From Portunus trituberculatus (taxonomy: Eukaryota; Arthropoda; Malacostraca; Decapoda; Portunidae): a stretch of 64,000 nt of DNA. This document shows, in pieces, positions 12,677-42,668 of the stretch. The position numbers were made by a program, and so were the translations under genes. A model generated the notes under the pieces. That model worked only from the letters and a program-made list of their open reading frames with translations. It made no database searches and had not been told where the DNA came from. The number at the start of each line of letters is the position of its first letter. Positions within the stretch are counted from its first letter, which is position 1. The stretch lies in contig NC_059302.1 in assembly GCF_017591435.1 (NCBI RefSeq), positions 27,094,919-27,158,918 of the forward strand, written 5' to 3'.

Positions 12677-12796
12677 ATGGAGTCACCGCCGCCACTTCTA
12701 GTCTTCCTCCTCCTCCTCCTCCTCCTCCTCCTCCTCCTCCTCCTCCTCCTCCTCTTGGTTCATGGTGCCTCTGGTCTAGTCGGCACTGGTTTCTGA
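12677..12796 (+). other. Signal-peptide-like ORF over a (CTC)n microsatellite
   Basis: ATG in good context (CAACCATGG) at 12677 opens MESPPPLLVF, then 16 CTC leucines and LVHGASG, ending at TGA 12794. The preceding 250 bp are GC-rich with a GC box near 12550. It resembles a first exon with a signal peptide, but there is no convincing donor site, and the leucines come from a microsatellite. Chance is the likelier explanation. Confidence 0.2.
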
Positions 12797-12832
12797 GTCA
12801 CTTCCTGAATCATTCGCTCGTCTGATAATGTA

Positions 12833-13461
<629 letters not shown>

Positions 13462-13539
13462 TTTACACTCCCACTGTGACCGTCATTTGAAGCGACTTTT
13501 TTTTCTTTCTTTTTTTTTTTTTACCACCAGCTAGAAGTG

Positions 13540-14300
13540 ATCAGAAGAAAACGGGAGGAAATCGAAAAGAGTGGAGGGGAAAATGAGAAAGAGAGAGAGA
13601 GAGAGAGAGAGATATCAGGAAAGACTTTTAAAGGAAGGGTAAGGAGTAAGAAATAGAGGAAAGGAATCGAGTGACGTAGAGAAGCGTTCAAAGTAAGATT
13701 AAATTCAGTAAGATTAATTCAGTCCCTCCTTGTGTATCGGTTACCAGAGCGTAGACAGTCTCAGGAAAAAAATAAATAAAAGAAAAGAAAAAAAAAGTAA
13801 TGCTCTTAACCTCGACCTGAACGAAAGAAGAGGTAAATAAAAAAAAGATAGATAGACGTAAAAAAGATAAAATAAAAAAAAAGATGAGTGTTCTTCATCT
13901 CAACCTGAACGAAAGAAGGTGAAAAAAAGATAAACAAGAGACGTAAAATAAGATAAATAAAATGAAAAATAAAGAAAAATAGTGCTTTTCATCTCAACCT
14001 GAACGAAAGAAGAGGAGGGGTGGAAAAAAAAAAGTTATAAATAAAGAGACGTAATCGAAATGCAAAACCAATTAATTTCTCGAAGCTCCGTGAATGAAAG
14101 GGATCGAACGGCCAAAGAAAACGGAGATGGGGAAAGTTAGAGGGTTGAGTTGAGAAAGAAGAAGAAGAAAGAGGTGATGAAATACTGTGTTGTGATGGGA
14201 GTGTTCGTGAGCGAGGGATTCACGTTCTTTGCTCAAAATTTCCTTGCGTTGCTACAAGTAAAGATGTGTAGAGGAAATAATAATGATGCGATAAAGAGCA
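13540..14300 (+). repeat. A-rich repeat with CATCTCAACCTGAACGAAAG units
   Basis: The block CTCAACCTGAACGAAAGAAG recurs at about 13809 (CTCGACC variant), 13897 and 13992, each followed by A/AAAT-rich sequence and GACGTAA: three units of about 90 bp. No gene. Confidence 0.7.
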
Positions 14301-14305
14301 TGACG

Positions 14306-15228
<923 letters not shown>

Positions 15229-15604
15229 TATAGAGAAAATGGGAGATTGTAGTCGAGATGGGACACAGAAAACGACTGAGCCTCCTATACGTTCTTTGTC
15301 ACACGGTCGAACTCATTAGGTAAAGTACCTGTACATACTATGCTTACCTTCTGCCTCCCCACCCCACCACCACGCCCTCCCATTAGCCCCCTGCCTCCTT
15401 CCCCTACTACCCATCTCCCCATCCCAGCCCTCACCCTCACTACTCCATCCCGCCTCCCAGCCCAGCCCGCCTCACCTCTTCTCTTTACTCAGGTGCTGCG
15501 TGTGGCTTGGGAAGAGGGAACATTGTGGTGGAGTGAAGAGTGTGTTGGTTGTCATGCTTCAAATTTCTATTTTTGTTCGGGCTACTTGCGTCGTTTTAGT
15601 GTAG

Positions 15605-15812
<208 letters not shown>

Positions 15813-16675
15813 ATTTAAACTTTACAGCGTCACGAAGTATACATAAAAAGTCACAATGCCACGCAGTACATAGAAATGGTTGGTATGTTCGTGTATTGTC
15901 TATGCATACTTGCGCTTGGCTTAAAGAACCACTTTTTCTCGTGGCTCTATTTAAAAGCCTGCTTTGCGACAGTTTACACCAGCAGTGGCGTAGGAGTGTC
16001 CTCTCCACTTGTGAGCCGCCACTTTAACACGCTGTGTTGACATCTCACGCACTGAGGGCACTGTCGCGGTGAATATGTTCCAAAGGCGCGAGACTCTCGA
16101 CACAAAGGTTCTCTGGTGTTGGCTGGCGCGTGACCTGGGCACCTTGACCTGCTCGAGGCTGGAGAACACCGTTCTCGTGTCTCTCACAGCATCTCGAGGG
16201 GGGAGCCTCAGCCTTGCCAGGTGCTCCAGGGGGTCCAGCGGCGCTGCCTGTGTGGGTGGCTGGAGGTTGTCGTCTTGTAACAGCCGCAGAACACGCCGCT
16301 CCACCCTCTCAAGTCTCTGCAGGTGTGTGGCTGCGCTGGACATCCAAGTCAGTGCCCTGTACTCCATGTAAGGCCTGACCTGTGCCTTGTAGAGTAGCTG
16401 TATCCCACGCTTGTCTAGGTGTCAAGCTACTCTACGCAGGGCAGAGACATGTAGGGAGGCTTGGTGGGCGACGTGTTTCAGGTGGCGGCTAAAGCATAGC
16501 CCTCGGTCCAAGTCTACTCCAAGAACTCGTATGTGTTCCTGGAGCGGGAGGGTGACAGTACCAAACGTTACTCTTCCTTCAACAACCTGTGAGGCTACCA
16601 GGGACCGAGAGACCACCATTGATTGAGTCTTCTCAGGGGCAAATCGTACCTGCCAGCGCTCCCCCCACTCTTGTA

Positions 16676-17557
16676 TCACGCGCAGCTTCTGATTGACTTC
16701 AGCAACTGCTCGCTGGCTGTCTTGGCGGCGATAGGAGCAGGAGTGCAGTCATCGGCGTACGCTGTGATTGCTGGCAGGCTCCTGAGAAGATCATCGATGT
16801 AGAGGTTCTGAAGAACCGGTCCCAGTACGGAGCCCTGAGGAACTGAGGCCTCCACCGGGGAGTCTCTGGACTGCTGCCCGTTTATGACGACATAGAGGGT
16901 ACGACCTTGGAGGTAATCGCCCAACAACATCAGAAGAGTTCCCTGGATGCCTTTGGCACGGAGCTTTTCCAGCAAGCCCCCGTGCCACACCCGGTCAAAG
17001 GCACCCGCGATGTCTAGGGCGACGACAAGAGTGTCCAGGCCATTGTCCAGGGAGTCCTGCCAGTCCCTGGAGATGAGCATAAGTAGGTCTGACGCAGAGC
17101 GGCCAGACCTAAATCCAAATTGCTGGTTGGAGAGAAGGGCGTTTTCTTCGAGGTGGTGATTGATGTCCTCCACCACTATTCTCTCGAAGATCTTACCCAC
17201 AGCTGACAGGAGAGAGATTGGTCTGTAGTTGGCAGGATCTGACCTGGAGCTCTCTTTGTGGACAGGTACTACGCAAGCTTCCTTCCATATGGAGGGCCAG
17301 GTGTTTTCCCTGATACAGGCCATGAATACTTGTGAGAGTGATCCCGCCAGCTCAGAAGCACAGTGGCGAAGAACTTGTGGGCTCACGTCATCAGGTCCAG
17401 TGGCCTTCCTGACGTCCACAGCCCTCAGAAGGTGTTCCACCCTCTCCTGTGTCACCTCCACTGTCGTGACGGTTTGGGCACATTCCTGTGCCAGGAGTGG
17501 TGGAGGTCTGGTAGGGTCAGCAACAGTCATTTTTGCAAAGAAAAGATTGGCCATCAT
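16676..17557 (-). pseudogene. Reverse transcriptase segment of LINE-1
   Basis: This 293-residue open stretch is the largest intact part of the CR1-like element. It contains RT palm motifs in order: GPDDVSPQVLR, VPVHKE, NYRPISLLSAVGKIFERI, QFGFRSGRSASDLL, ALDIAGAFDRVWH, VPQGSVLGP and YADD. Upstream endonuclease and downstream thumb segments lie in other frames, so it is a fragment of a decayed ORF2, not a host gene. Confidence 0.88.
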
Positions 17558-19566
17558 CTCAGCCTTTTCCTTGGTGCTGGTCGCTGTGGTGCCGTCCTGT
17601 TTTGTGAGGGGTGGGATGGTCTCCTGGTGGCTTATGCCTTGTCTCTCCTTTACAAGGGCTCACCTGGTCTTGCTACCCACCCCGGGCCCACACAGTTTGG
17701 AGCAGGAGGTGGCCTCATCCCGCGCCACGCCCACGTCAGCTCGGGTCAGGATGGTGTGGTGGTCGGAGCTGCCCACCTGATCCAGCTGACAGCACGAGAC
17801 TGTACACTCGCCCAAATCAGTGATGACGGGGTCGAGAGTTCCTCCTCTCTCATGGGTGGGGAAGGTGACGTGGTCTGTCAGTCCCTGCACCGTGAGGAGG
17901 TTTTCATAGGCGGCTCCTTCCACTTAATGATTTAAGTCGCCCACGATCAGGACGTGTCTGCAGTTGTGTCGTGTCAGCAGGTCGTCCAGGTGCTCCGTCA
18001 GGAAGTCGAGAAGGGCGGAACCTTGCCTTGGGGGGCGGTACGTGGCACATAGGAAGATTGCAGAGCTGTCTGCCAGCACAACTCTCAGAAACAGTGCCTC
18101 CGTTGCGGGCGGTGTCACTATGTCAAGTGTCTGGGCCTGCACTCCTCCTTTAAACATACTGCCACTCCTCCTCCTTGTCTTCCTTGGCGGTCCCTCCTGA
18201 TCCAGTGGGTGTATCCGGCAATCTTGCCAAAGGTTGGCTCTACCTCACTGTTTAACCAGGTTTCCGTTGCCACTGCGATGTTCACGCGATGCCTCAGGAC
18301 AAAGCTGTGGGTCAGGTCACCTATGTTGGTGCGGAGACCACGCACGTTGGCAGATAGAACTGTCAACTGGTGACGAGACCTCGGCGTCTCAGTCATTCTA
18401 GCTGAGTTGTTGGTTGCAGAGGCTTCCCTGGTGGGCGAGATTGGGCGACCACTGCCACCCGGCGACGGTTGTTGCTGCTGCTACTGTTGTCTCTCTCCTG
18501 GTTGCTGGTTGGGGCTGTGGGTTCGCTGTCGTTAGAGGTAGAGATGGTGTTGACAGTGGGGGTGGCTCTGTCGTTGTCAACGTCGTTACTGTCACTGCTG
18601 CTTGTGCCTTCTTCACGGGCTGAATCGGTGGCTCGGCCGTTGCTCACGCCATTACCGTCACTGCTGCTTATACCTTCTTCAGGGGGTGAAGAAGGAGTGC
18701 AAGCAACAAGTTTGTTAAGCTTGAGTGGCTTCCCTGATGACCACCAGTTTCGCCAAGAGGGGGAGTGAAAGCTCACTTTTTCCCAGTCTGTCTATTTTAC
18801 TGGGCAGTGCGCTCGTCGCCCGGTTGCTGGTCTGTGGGTTTTCCTCTCGTTCGTCTGCCGTCTCAAGCGTTTCTATCAGGCTCAAGGTTTCTACTAGAGC
18901 TATTTTTGATGCAGTAGCAGCTTCGTGTTCTCTCTGTATCTTTATAGCTCAGTTTTACAGCTTGAGCTTCTCTCCGGAGCTGCACACTTTGCCTGGCAAG
19001 CTCCTCTTTGCTGGAGGAATGGATGAGGTACTGAATTTTTTCTTCTTCAATCTCTTGCGTCCCTTCCTCCTGCACGTCATTCTGCGTGTCAGTCTCGTCC
19101 TCAACTCCGGGCTCCTCTATGGCCTCACTACTGGGCAGCTGGACGTCTGCGTCAGTAGACGTGATAGCCGCGTAGGTGACAGGCCGAGAGAAACCTCGTG
19201 CTCGCCTTAATTCCGCTGTGTTGAGGCAGCAGAACACGGCGTCTGAGAAGCACGACACACCGTGTTGGGACAGTCCTCCCCAGTGCAGGGCGTTACAGGT
19301 TTTTCCCGCATGGAGTAGCTGCATATACAACAGTATCTGGCACTAGGATGGCCGGCGTGCCCTGCCCAAGCAATTTTACTGTGTGTGGGGATGGAGGTTA
19401 CCATGTGCTTGTGAGGGAAGAGATATAGTCAGGCCAGAGCAGGGGGTTTTAGCGCCAAAAAGTTTAGTCCTATGAGAGCGAGAGTTGGGTCGGTGGGTGG
19501 CTGGTGGGGAGCGGGAGCCCTCTTGCCTCAAGTTGCCTGAAAGGTAGATGGTTTACCCGCCGCACC

Positions 19567-19613
19567 GTTGCTATGGAGACCGTGACGTCAGAGATACATA
19601 GTGCGCATGCGCA
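19567..19613. promoter_or_regulatory. X-box / CRE / NRF-1 motif cluster at LINE-1 5' end
   Basis: Within 47 bp: an RFX X-box-like GTTGCTATGGAGAC (19567-19580), a perfect palindromic CRE TGACGTCA (19583-19590) and a perfect NRF-1-type palindrome TGCGCATGCGCA (19602-19613). It lies about 160-210 bp upstream (minus sense) of the LINE-1 ORF1 start, so it is probably the element's own promoter. A host promoter is the alternative. Confidence 0.5.
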
Positions 19614-19819
19614 AAAAATGGTCAGAGATTCGAAGCGGGTGTTTGGAACTGATCAAATAGCTTCTTAAGTCTTAAGTCCAAAATAATAATCTACCCCTAG
19701 CCACTGATGTCACAATGTTCACAATGTACACGGTACATTCACCCACTTGTGTGTCACAGAAGAGCGTTGAAAGATTCCTTGATGTCCAGAAATCCCGTAA
19801 AGTTAGCGGAGCTTAGCTT

Positions 19820-19822
<3 letters not shown>

Positions 19823-19880
<58 letters not shown>
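19823..19880 (+). repeat. (TC)n microsatellite
   Basis: Pure run. The following 300 bp are AT-rich with a duplicated block (AGTAGAGAAGTAAGA..GCTGGATATATAAAG at about 19887 and 20062). Confidence 0.9.
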
Positions 19881-19883
<3 letters not shown>

Positions 19884-20299
19884 TGTAGTGGAGAAGTAAG
19901 ACTGCGCTGGATATATAAAGATCAAGTCGAATATAAAGTTGAATAAATAAGTAAATAAAACAAACACGTCAACAATGACAAGGTAAAGATTCATAGCTTC
20001 GCATATATTTCCTTCTTGTTTGAGTTCCTTGCGGCATTTTAGTATTTTTTTTTATTATGTAGTAGAGAAGTAAGATTGAGCTGGATATATAAAGGCAGAC
20101 GGAATGAAGATAAAGTTGAATATAAAGTAAAATAAATCAAAAGAAAACTGTGGCACGGTGAAAAAAAAAATCATGTTTTTTTTGTATATTTTTTTTCTCT
20201 TCATATGGACAGAGAATGAAAATAGAGTGAAAGATAAAGTAAAGTTAGATCAGATTAAATAAAGCACATTCGTAACCATTTATCCACAGAAAAGTATAC

Positions 20300-20670
20300 G
20301 TCTTCCTTTTCTTTTCGTTTTCTTCTTCGTCTCTGTATCCGTTTTCTTCTTCCTCTTCTTTTTTTCATTTTTTTTTCATTTTCGTCTTCTTCTTCTTCTT
20401 GTTCTTGTTCTTCTTCTTCTTCTTCTTCTTCTTGTTCTTCTTCTTCTTCTGTTTCGTCACCGTCTTCTTCGTCCCCGTCTCCTCCTTTTTTCCTCTTCTT
20501 CTTTTTCGTCTTTTTCATCATCTTTTTCTTCTTTTTCGTCTTTTTCATCATCTTTTTCTTCTTTTTCGTCTTTTTCATCATCTTCTCCTTCTCCTTCTCC
20601 TCCTCCTCCTCCTCCTCCTCCTCCTCCTCCTCCTCCTCCTCCTCCTCCTCCTCCTCCTCCTCCTCCTCCT
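20300..20670 (+). repeat. TTC/CTT-rich tract ending in (CCT)n
   Basis: TTCTTC and TTTTTCATCATC strings with a 30-bp unit repeated three times (20505-20585), then (CCT)n 20597-20670. The Lys/Glu or Leu/Phe frames here are low complexity. Confidence 0.9.
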
Positions 20671-21021
20671 CACGCAGCAGTATAGGGTGGGTGAGTAAGA
20701 CGGCCTGCTGAGTGACCTGGGTGGGGCGTGAGAGACTGATAAAGCTGGTGCAGGCTGAGCTGGTGGCAGGTGGAGGGTCCTTGTCTCCGTTCCCGCCTGC
20801 TGCTGCCGCGCCTCACCCTTTCTCATGTGATTGTCAACATTTTTCCTTCTTTGCCAGTCTATTTAAAGGTCCCACTTTCTTGTTATCGTGTTTGTTGAGA
20901 CTATTTTCCCATGCAGATTTTGTAAGTTTTTTTTTTTTCCACATGTACTGATTTTCCCTTTTCTCTCTTTCTCTCTCTTTTCGTTTCGTTCTCTTTTTTT
21001 TTTTTTCTTGTACCAGCGTGT

Positions 21022-21074
21022 TTAGCCCATAAATTCCCGTGTAAAGCCCACATGATAAAAAAAAATAATAAAAC
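21022..21074 (+). mobile_element. SINE-A copy 2 (3' end only)
   Basis: Only the last roughly 40 bp (AGCCCATAAATTCCCGTG, then CCCACATG) and the A-rich tail of SINE-A remain, a 5'-truncated retroposon. Confidence 0.7.
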
Positions 21075-21099
21075 TAGATCTGCCAACGCTGTTATACTG

Positions 21100-21362
21100 A
21101 AGATCGAGAGGGGACACAGAAACATTCAAGGTCCTGGATGGCGACTACGACAATGACTGCACTCAGGGGATATTCCAGATGATGGACACTGACACCAGGA
21201 GCATCCATCTCCAAGATCTTAAGAAACATTCCAGGCTGGACATCAAGAAGTACAGTTTTAACTTTAGGGTGGTGAATAACTGGAAGTCGTCCTGATTGGG
21301 TGGTGAATGCCAACGATGTTATAGAATTCGGAAAGAAACTTGATAAATTGTGGAAAAAACAA
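21100..21362 (+). mobile_element. Relic of LINE reverse transcriptase C-terminus
   Basis: Translating from about 21110 gives a segment ending RLDIKKYSFNFRVVNNWKSS, then after one frameshift DWVVNANDVIEFGKKLDKLW. This is the typical C-terminal end of a non-LTR RT ORF. No other part of the element is adjacent. Confidence 0.7.
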
Positions 21363-22084
21363 AGGCCATAAGTTTTGTTATAAAACACAAATCGTATCTA
21401 CCACCACCACCACCACCACCACCCATGGCCACAGTTCACGAAAAATCACGTGGCCTTACAACTGGAGTCAGAGAATATCGTTTATGAGTATCTGTGAGAA
21501 ATCACATCTTCCTTTTTGCCATCCATCTTACTTTCTTTCCACATTTTTTCCATTCCTTTCTTTATTTTTTTTCGTCTTTCCTTCGTTTTTCCTCTCTCCT
21601 TCCTCTCTTTCTTCTTTCTTTCCTACATTATTTCCTTCCTTTATTAATTTGTCTTTGTATCTCGAGAAATCAGACTTCCTAGCTTTCTCCTATTTCAAAC
21701 CCGCAGGAGCTTTCTTTTATTTATTTATTTGTTTTACTTTTTTTTCGAAGGAGAAAACTTGGAGCAACTCAAGAGGTAAAATGTTCTCGTATAGGTTTTA
21801 TAATGGTCTTTTTTTTGTGCGTGTGTGTGTGCGTGCGTGTGCTTGTGCGTGTGTATTGATAACATTTTCGATGATGTGGTTCTATCCTCGTATGACATTG
21901 TAGGAATATATGTTTAGGAATACCGTGGGTAATGATTCCATGCTGTATCTTGTTACCTGTAGGCGTAGGATATAGTTCACTGAGACGTATTCCTGTTCCC
22001 CACGCTACTGTATCCTGTTCCCCACGTTACCTTAAAAAAGACAAAAGAACATAATATAGATTGAGAGAAGCCATCAGATCTACA

Positions 22085-22200
22085 GTACACTCCTCTCACC
22101 CTTATTCTGTCCAACTCTCTAATACAAGAATTAACCAGTACTCTCTGCCTGCTTCTGTATTTCCATCTTCCTGCGTCTTGACTTCTCCATAAATTTACCT
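22085..22200 (+). mobile_element. 3' fragment of a LINE-4-like element
   Basis: The stretch containing CAACTCTCTAATACAAGA and the following TCTGTATTTCCAT block matches bases 63620-63740 of the LINE in intron 21 of copy 2, with an internal deletion of about 45 bp. Confidence 0.65.
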
Positions 22201-22613
22201 GTCCGGAGTGTTGGGTGTGGCTGAGTGGCCTTGCAAGTGGTGGAATGTAAGTAGCTAAGCATGTTACTGTTGTGTAGGTCATGCCAACTTTACTTTTCTA
22301 CTCGTGCTGTGTTTACGCATACCATTCAACTGAGTGTTTCCATGCATCCGTTTTACAGTGCTGCGTTTTGTTGTATAAATGTAATATCGGTGCTGTGAGT
22401 TTTTTGTATCATGTGTGTTGTTTCATCCAGTGTGTGTTGCATTTCATTACGTATAGCATGTAGGGATCGATTGATTGATTGAAGAGAGACAGGATGTGTT
22501 TGAATTGATGGATTGAAGAGAGACAGGATGTGCAGGAATAAGACCAAGTAGTGCCAAGGACAGAGATGAAACACTTAAAAGTTGGTTGGACTGGAAATTT
22601 GTAACAGTGATGC

Positions 22614-22656
22614 ATATTATTATTATATATTGTTATTATTAGTAGTAGTAGTATTA

Positions 22657-22696
<40 letters not shown>

Positions 22697-22965
22697 CATC
22701 ATTATTATCATTATTATTATAATTATTATTATTATCATCATTATTATCATTATTATTATTATAATTATTATTATTATTAATGTTAATATTATTATTAGTA
22801 GTAGTATTATCTTTATCATTTATTATTAGTAGTAGTAGTAGTAGTAGTAGTAGAAGTAGCAGTATAGTAGTAGTAGTAAAAGTATCGTCATTATTGTTAT
22901 TACTACTGCTGCTATTGCTGCTGCTGTACTACTACTACTGGTGGTGGTGGTGGTGGTGGTTATAT
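22614..22965 (+). repeat. (ATT)n, (AGT)n, (GCT)n and (GGT)n compound microsatellite
   Basis: Successive trinucleotide runs: ATT with interruptions 22614-22800, AGT 22825-22880, GCT/ACT 22903-22940 and GGT 22941-22960. Confidence 0.95.
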
Positions 22966-23456
22966 TCGGAGATCTTAAGGTTGAATCATATTCTGCACGG
23001 AACTATTCCCTCTTACAAGTATTTTTTGTTTTTTCTCCCGGCAAAGTTCTAAACTTTAGGTAATGGTGTGATTAACCCTCCCACTGCGAATAACAGCATG
23101 AAAACTGTAAGTTCATTTAAATAAGCCATAACTTTATCTTGCAAAAATTAACTCTAGGTTCTGAATAGTCTGAATCACTCAATCAGATTGTTACGCGTCA
23201 CCCTCGAAATTTTACTTTCAGACCATTACATAAGAGAAGGGAATCCATAGGAGTTGATTATTAATACAGGTCTAGGTTGTAACTTTAAGCCTATCGACGA
23301 CGCAGATCCTGTGAACTGCATGGCCGTTGGGACGTGGGAAACATTCAAGTGTTATGTTGGAGCAAATGGCGTATTAGCATTGGGAGGTTACCGATAAGGC
23401 CTGTTACCAGACTGCGATAAGCCCTTTTTCCATACCAGGAAGCTGTTGGCGAGGGA

Positions 23457-23538
23457 TATATAAGTGTCTCCACAATAATATACTCGTCAATAAACTCTCC
23501 GTAAGACCATCTCGCGTCCTCGCCAGCACTCCTCAGGG
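23457..23538 (+). promoter_or_regulatory. Core promoter and 5' UTR of VWA7-like copy 1
   Basis: A TATATAAG box lies at 23457-23464. The trinucleotide TCA at 23487-23489 puts an initiator A 32 bp downstream of the first T of the box, the spacing expected of an arthropod TATA/Inr promoter. It would leave a leader of about 50 nt before the ATG at 23539, without an intron. Confidence 0.6.
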
Positions 23539-41089
<17,551 letters not shown>

Positions 41090-41736
41090 GAGTTGGGAAA
41101 ATTGGACTCTGACTGACCCAGGAACTAAAGTCTAAGTTGAACTGCCTTTTTTATTTTGTTTTCTGTTGACATTATAAAAAATCTAATTCCAACTAAAAAT
41201 TTTATTTTAGTTGCAGTTTAAAATGATACCAAGCAGAAGTTGATCACGGTTTATAGTGATTTTGTGAAAAATTTTGAAGTGTAAAAAAACACTTCAAGAT
41301 ATTCACTCCTAAAGATTTTTCATAATTTCATCTTTGTTTTGCTATTTGTATTCATCTGATTGACATGAAATTTTCACACATGAATGTGTATACAATAGTG
41401 ACTTCCTGGACCATGATAAGATGATAGCGCATCAGATTCCTGCTTCTCTAGATAATGTTATTGACTCATACATGAGAGTTGGGAAGGCGCCATCAGTAGT
41501 GTCATGGTAATCTGTTGTTTTACTACTGAACTGGACACTCTGAGTCATTATTAGTGTGTTGAAGTGAGATGGTGATAAGTGAAATATTTATTACTCATCT
41601 AGTCCAGTTTTATACCTCTGTCTCAACATATCTTTCGTGATAATGTTATTGTGAGAGTTATGTGATGTGTAGTTGTGATGATGAAGGTTGTGAGAAAAAT
41701 TGTTTGAAAAGATAGTAGTAGTCTTATGATACAGAG

Positions 41737-42155
41737 CAGTGTTATTTACTAATTTTTGCAAGGGAGCCACTTCGGTAAAACAAATTCATTGAGAGGGCTG
41801 CAGTCTCGAATATCTGTTGCCTATTTTCAAACATACAATAGCAAATCTCCAAGAGTAACGAAAGCTTGAACTCAACTGATTCAGCAAGACCACCGACACC
41901 GAGGGCTAGACGTCTCATCAGTTTCCCGCAGTGGACATGTACAATTTCTGTACGATTAGGATAGGGATGTTAGAATATTATCTCTTACTGTGACTTCGTC
42001 TTCCATCTCACCTCATGAAAATATGTATCTTACTTGAAAAATTATTATTTTACTATTTATTTTTGTTTTTTATTCATTTATTCATTTTTCGAGAGCCACA
42101 AATTGAGTCATCACGAGCCACCAGGGGCTTGCAAGCTGCACAATGAATACCGCTG
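41737..42155. mobile_element. hAT-like non-autonomous element
   Basis: 419 bp. It starts CAGTGTTATTTACT and ends in the inverse of CAGCGGTATTCATT (10 of 14 positions match). It is flanked by ATACAGAG (41729-41736) and ATATAGAG (42156-42163), an 8-bp duplication with one mismatch, as expected for hAT elements. The interior carries GAGCCAC motifs near both ends and no ORF. Confidence 0.65.
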
Positions 42156-42599
42156 ATATAGAGAGATGGTTTAGAAGTGTGCAGTGAGGCATGGAGTGAA
42201 GGGAGTGTCTTGGAGGGGGAGATAACACAGGTGATGGAGGGGAGAGGGGAGGCAAGGATTCAAGGTCCAGCAGTTTCCCAATGATATCTTTGTTTGTTTG
42301 TTTCTTTTGCCTTCTTTTCTTGAAGTTTCTGATTTTAATCCACGTCAATTTATGCTTGTAAGGACGTTATTTCTGATGCCTAGCCACATACTGTGTAGGG
42401 CATGAGTCAGGCTATGACACAAATGCACAAGACATTTAAAAATGGGTTCCTGGTGGGAAGGGTATTTAATTATAAAAAAATAATGTTTCAGAGAGACAAA
42501 TGTAATCTCAATTTTAAATCCCCCCCAAAAGTAGATAAATAAATCCTGCACCAAGTTGGAATTTTTTTTTCAGTCTTGGTGGGGCGGGGGGAATTCATG

Positions 42600-42668
42600 T
42601 AAGTCGGACATTCACATTTGTCGGATGTACCTTTCCCCCTAGGAGTCCGAGTTAGCGAGGGTCAAGAG
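42600..42668. mobile_element. Possible terminus of a pogo/Tigger-like element
   Basis: The sequence ending GTTAGCGAGGGTCAAGAG, followed by TA, is the inverse of a terminus like the one at 60466 (both contain ACCCTCG next to TA). Only one end is recognisable. Confidence 0.35.

Larger units (their letters stand above)
15815..19620 (-). mobile_element. CR1-like non-LTR retrotransposon (LINE-1), near full length, frameshifted
   Basis: Read on the minus strand. ORF1 starts near 19404 with a Cys-rich PHD-like cluster (CCIC, then C-x4-C-x4-C-x5-C); the frame shifts near 19240 and continues to 18863. An acidic/basic linker follows. The AP-type endonuclease runs from 18396 (start of the ANVRGLRTN segment) through ATETWLN, a GDLNH segment near 17930 and an SDHH motif near 17755. 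Reverse transcriptase lies at 17557-16676 with NYRPISLLS, QFGFRSGRS, VPQGSVLGP and the catalytic YADD at 16748-16759; the C-terminal part continues in other frames to 15951. About five frameshifts make it inactive. PHD-like ORF1 domains are known from CR1-type elements, which supports the family call. The 3' end (AAATAAA) abuts a (GA)n tract. Confidence 0.85.

Noticed and set aside
20255..20581. Lys/Glu-rich 108-residue minus-strand frame
   Set aside because: It derives from TTC/CTT low-complexity DNA with an internal 30-bp repeat; not credible as a gene.
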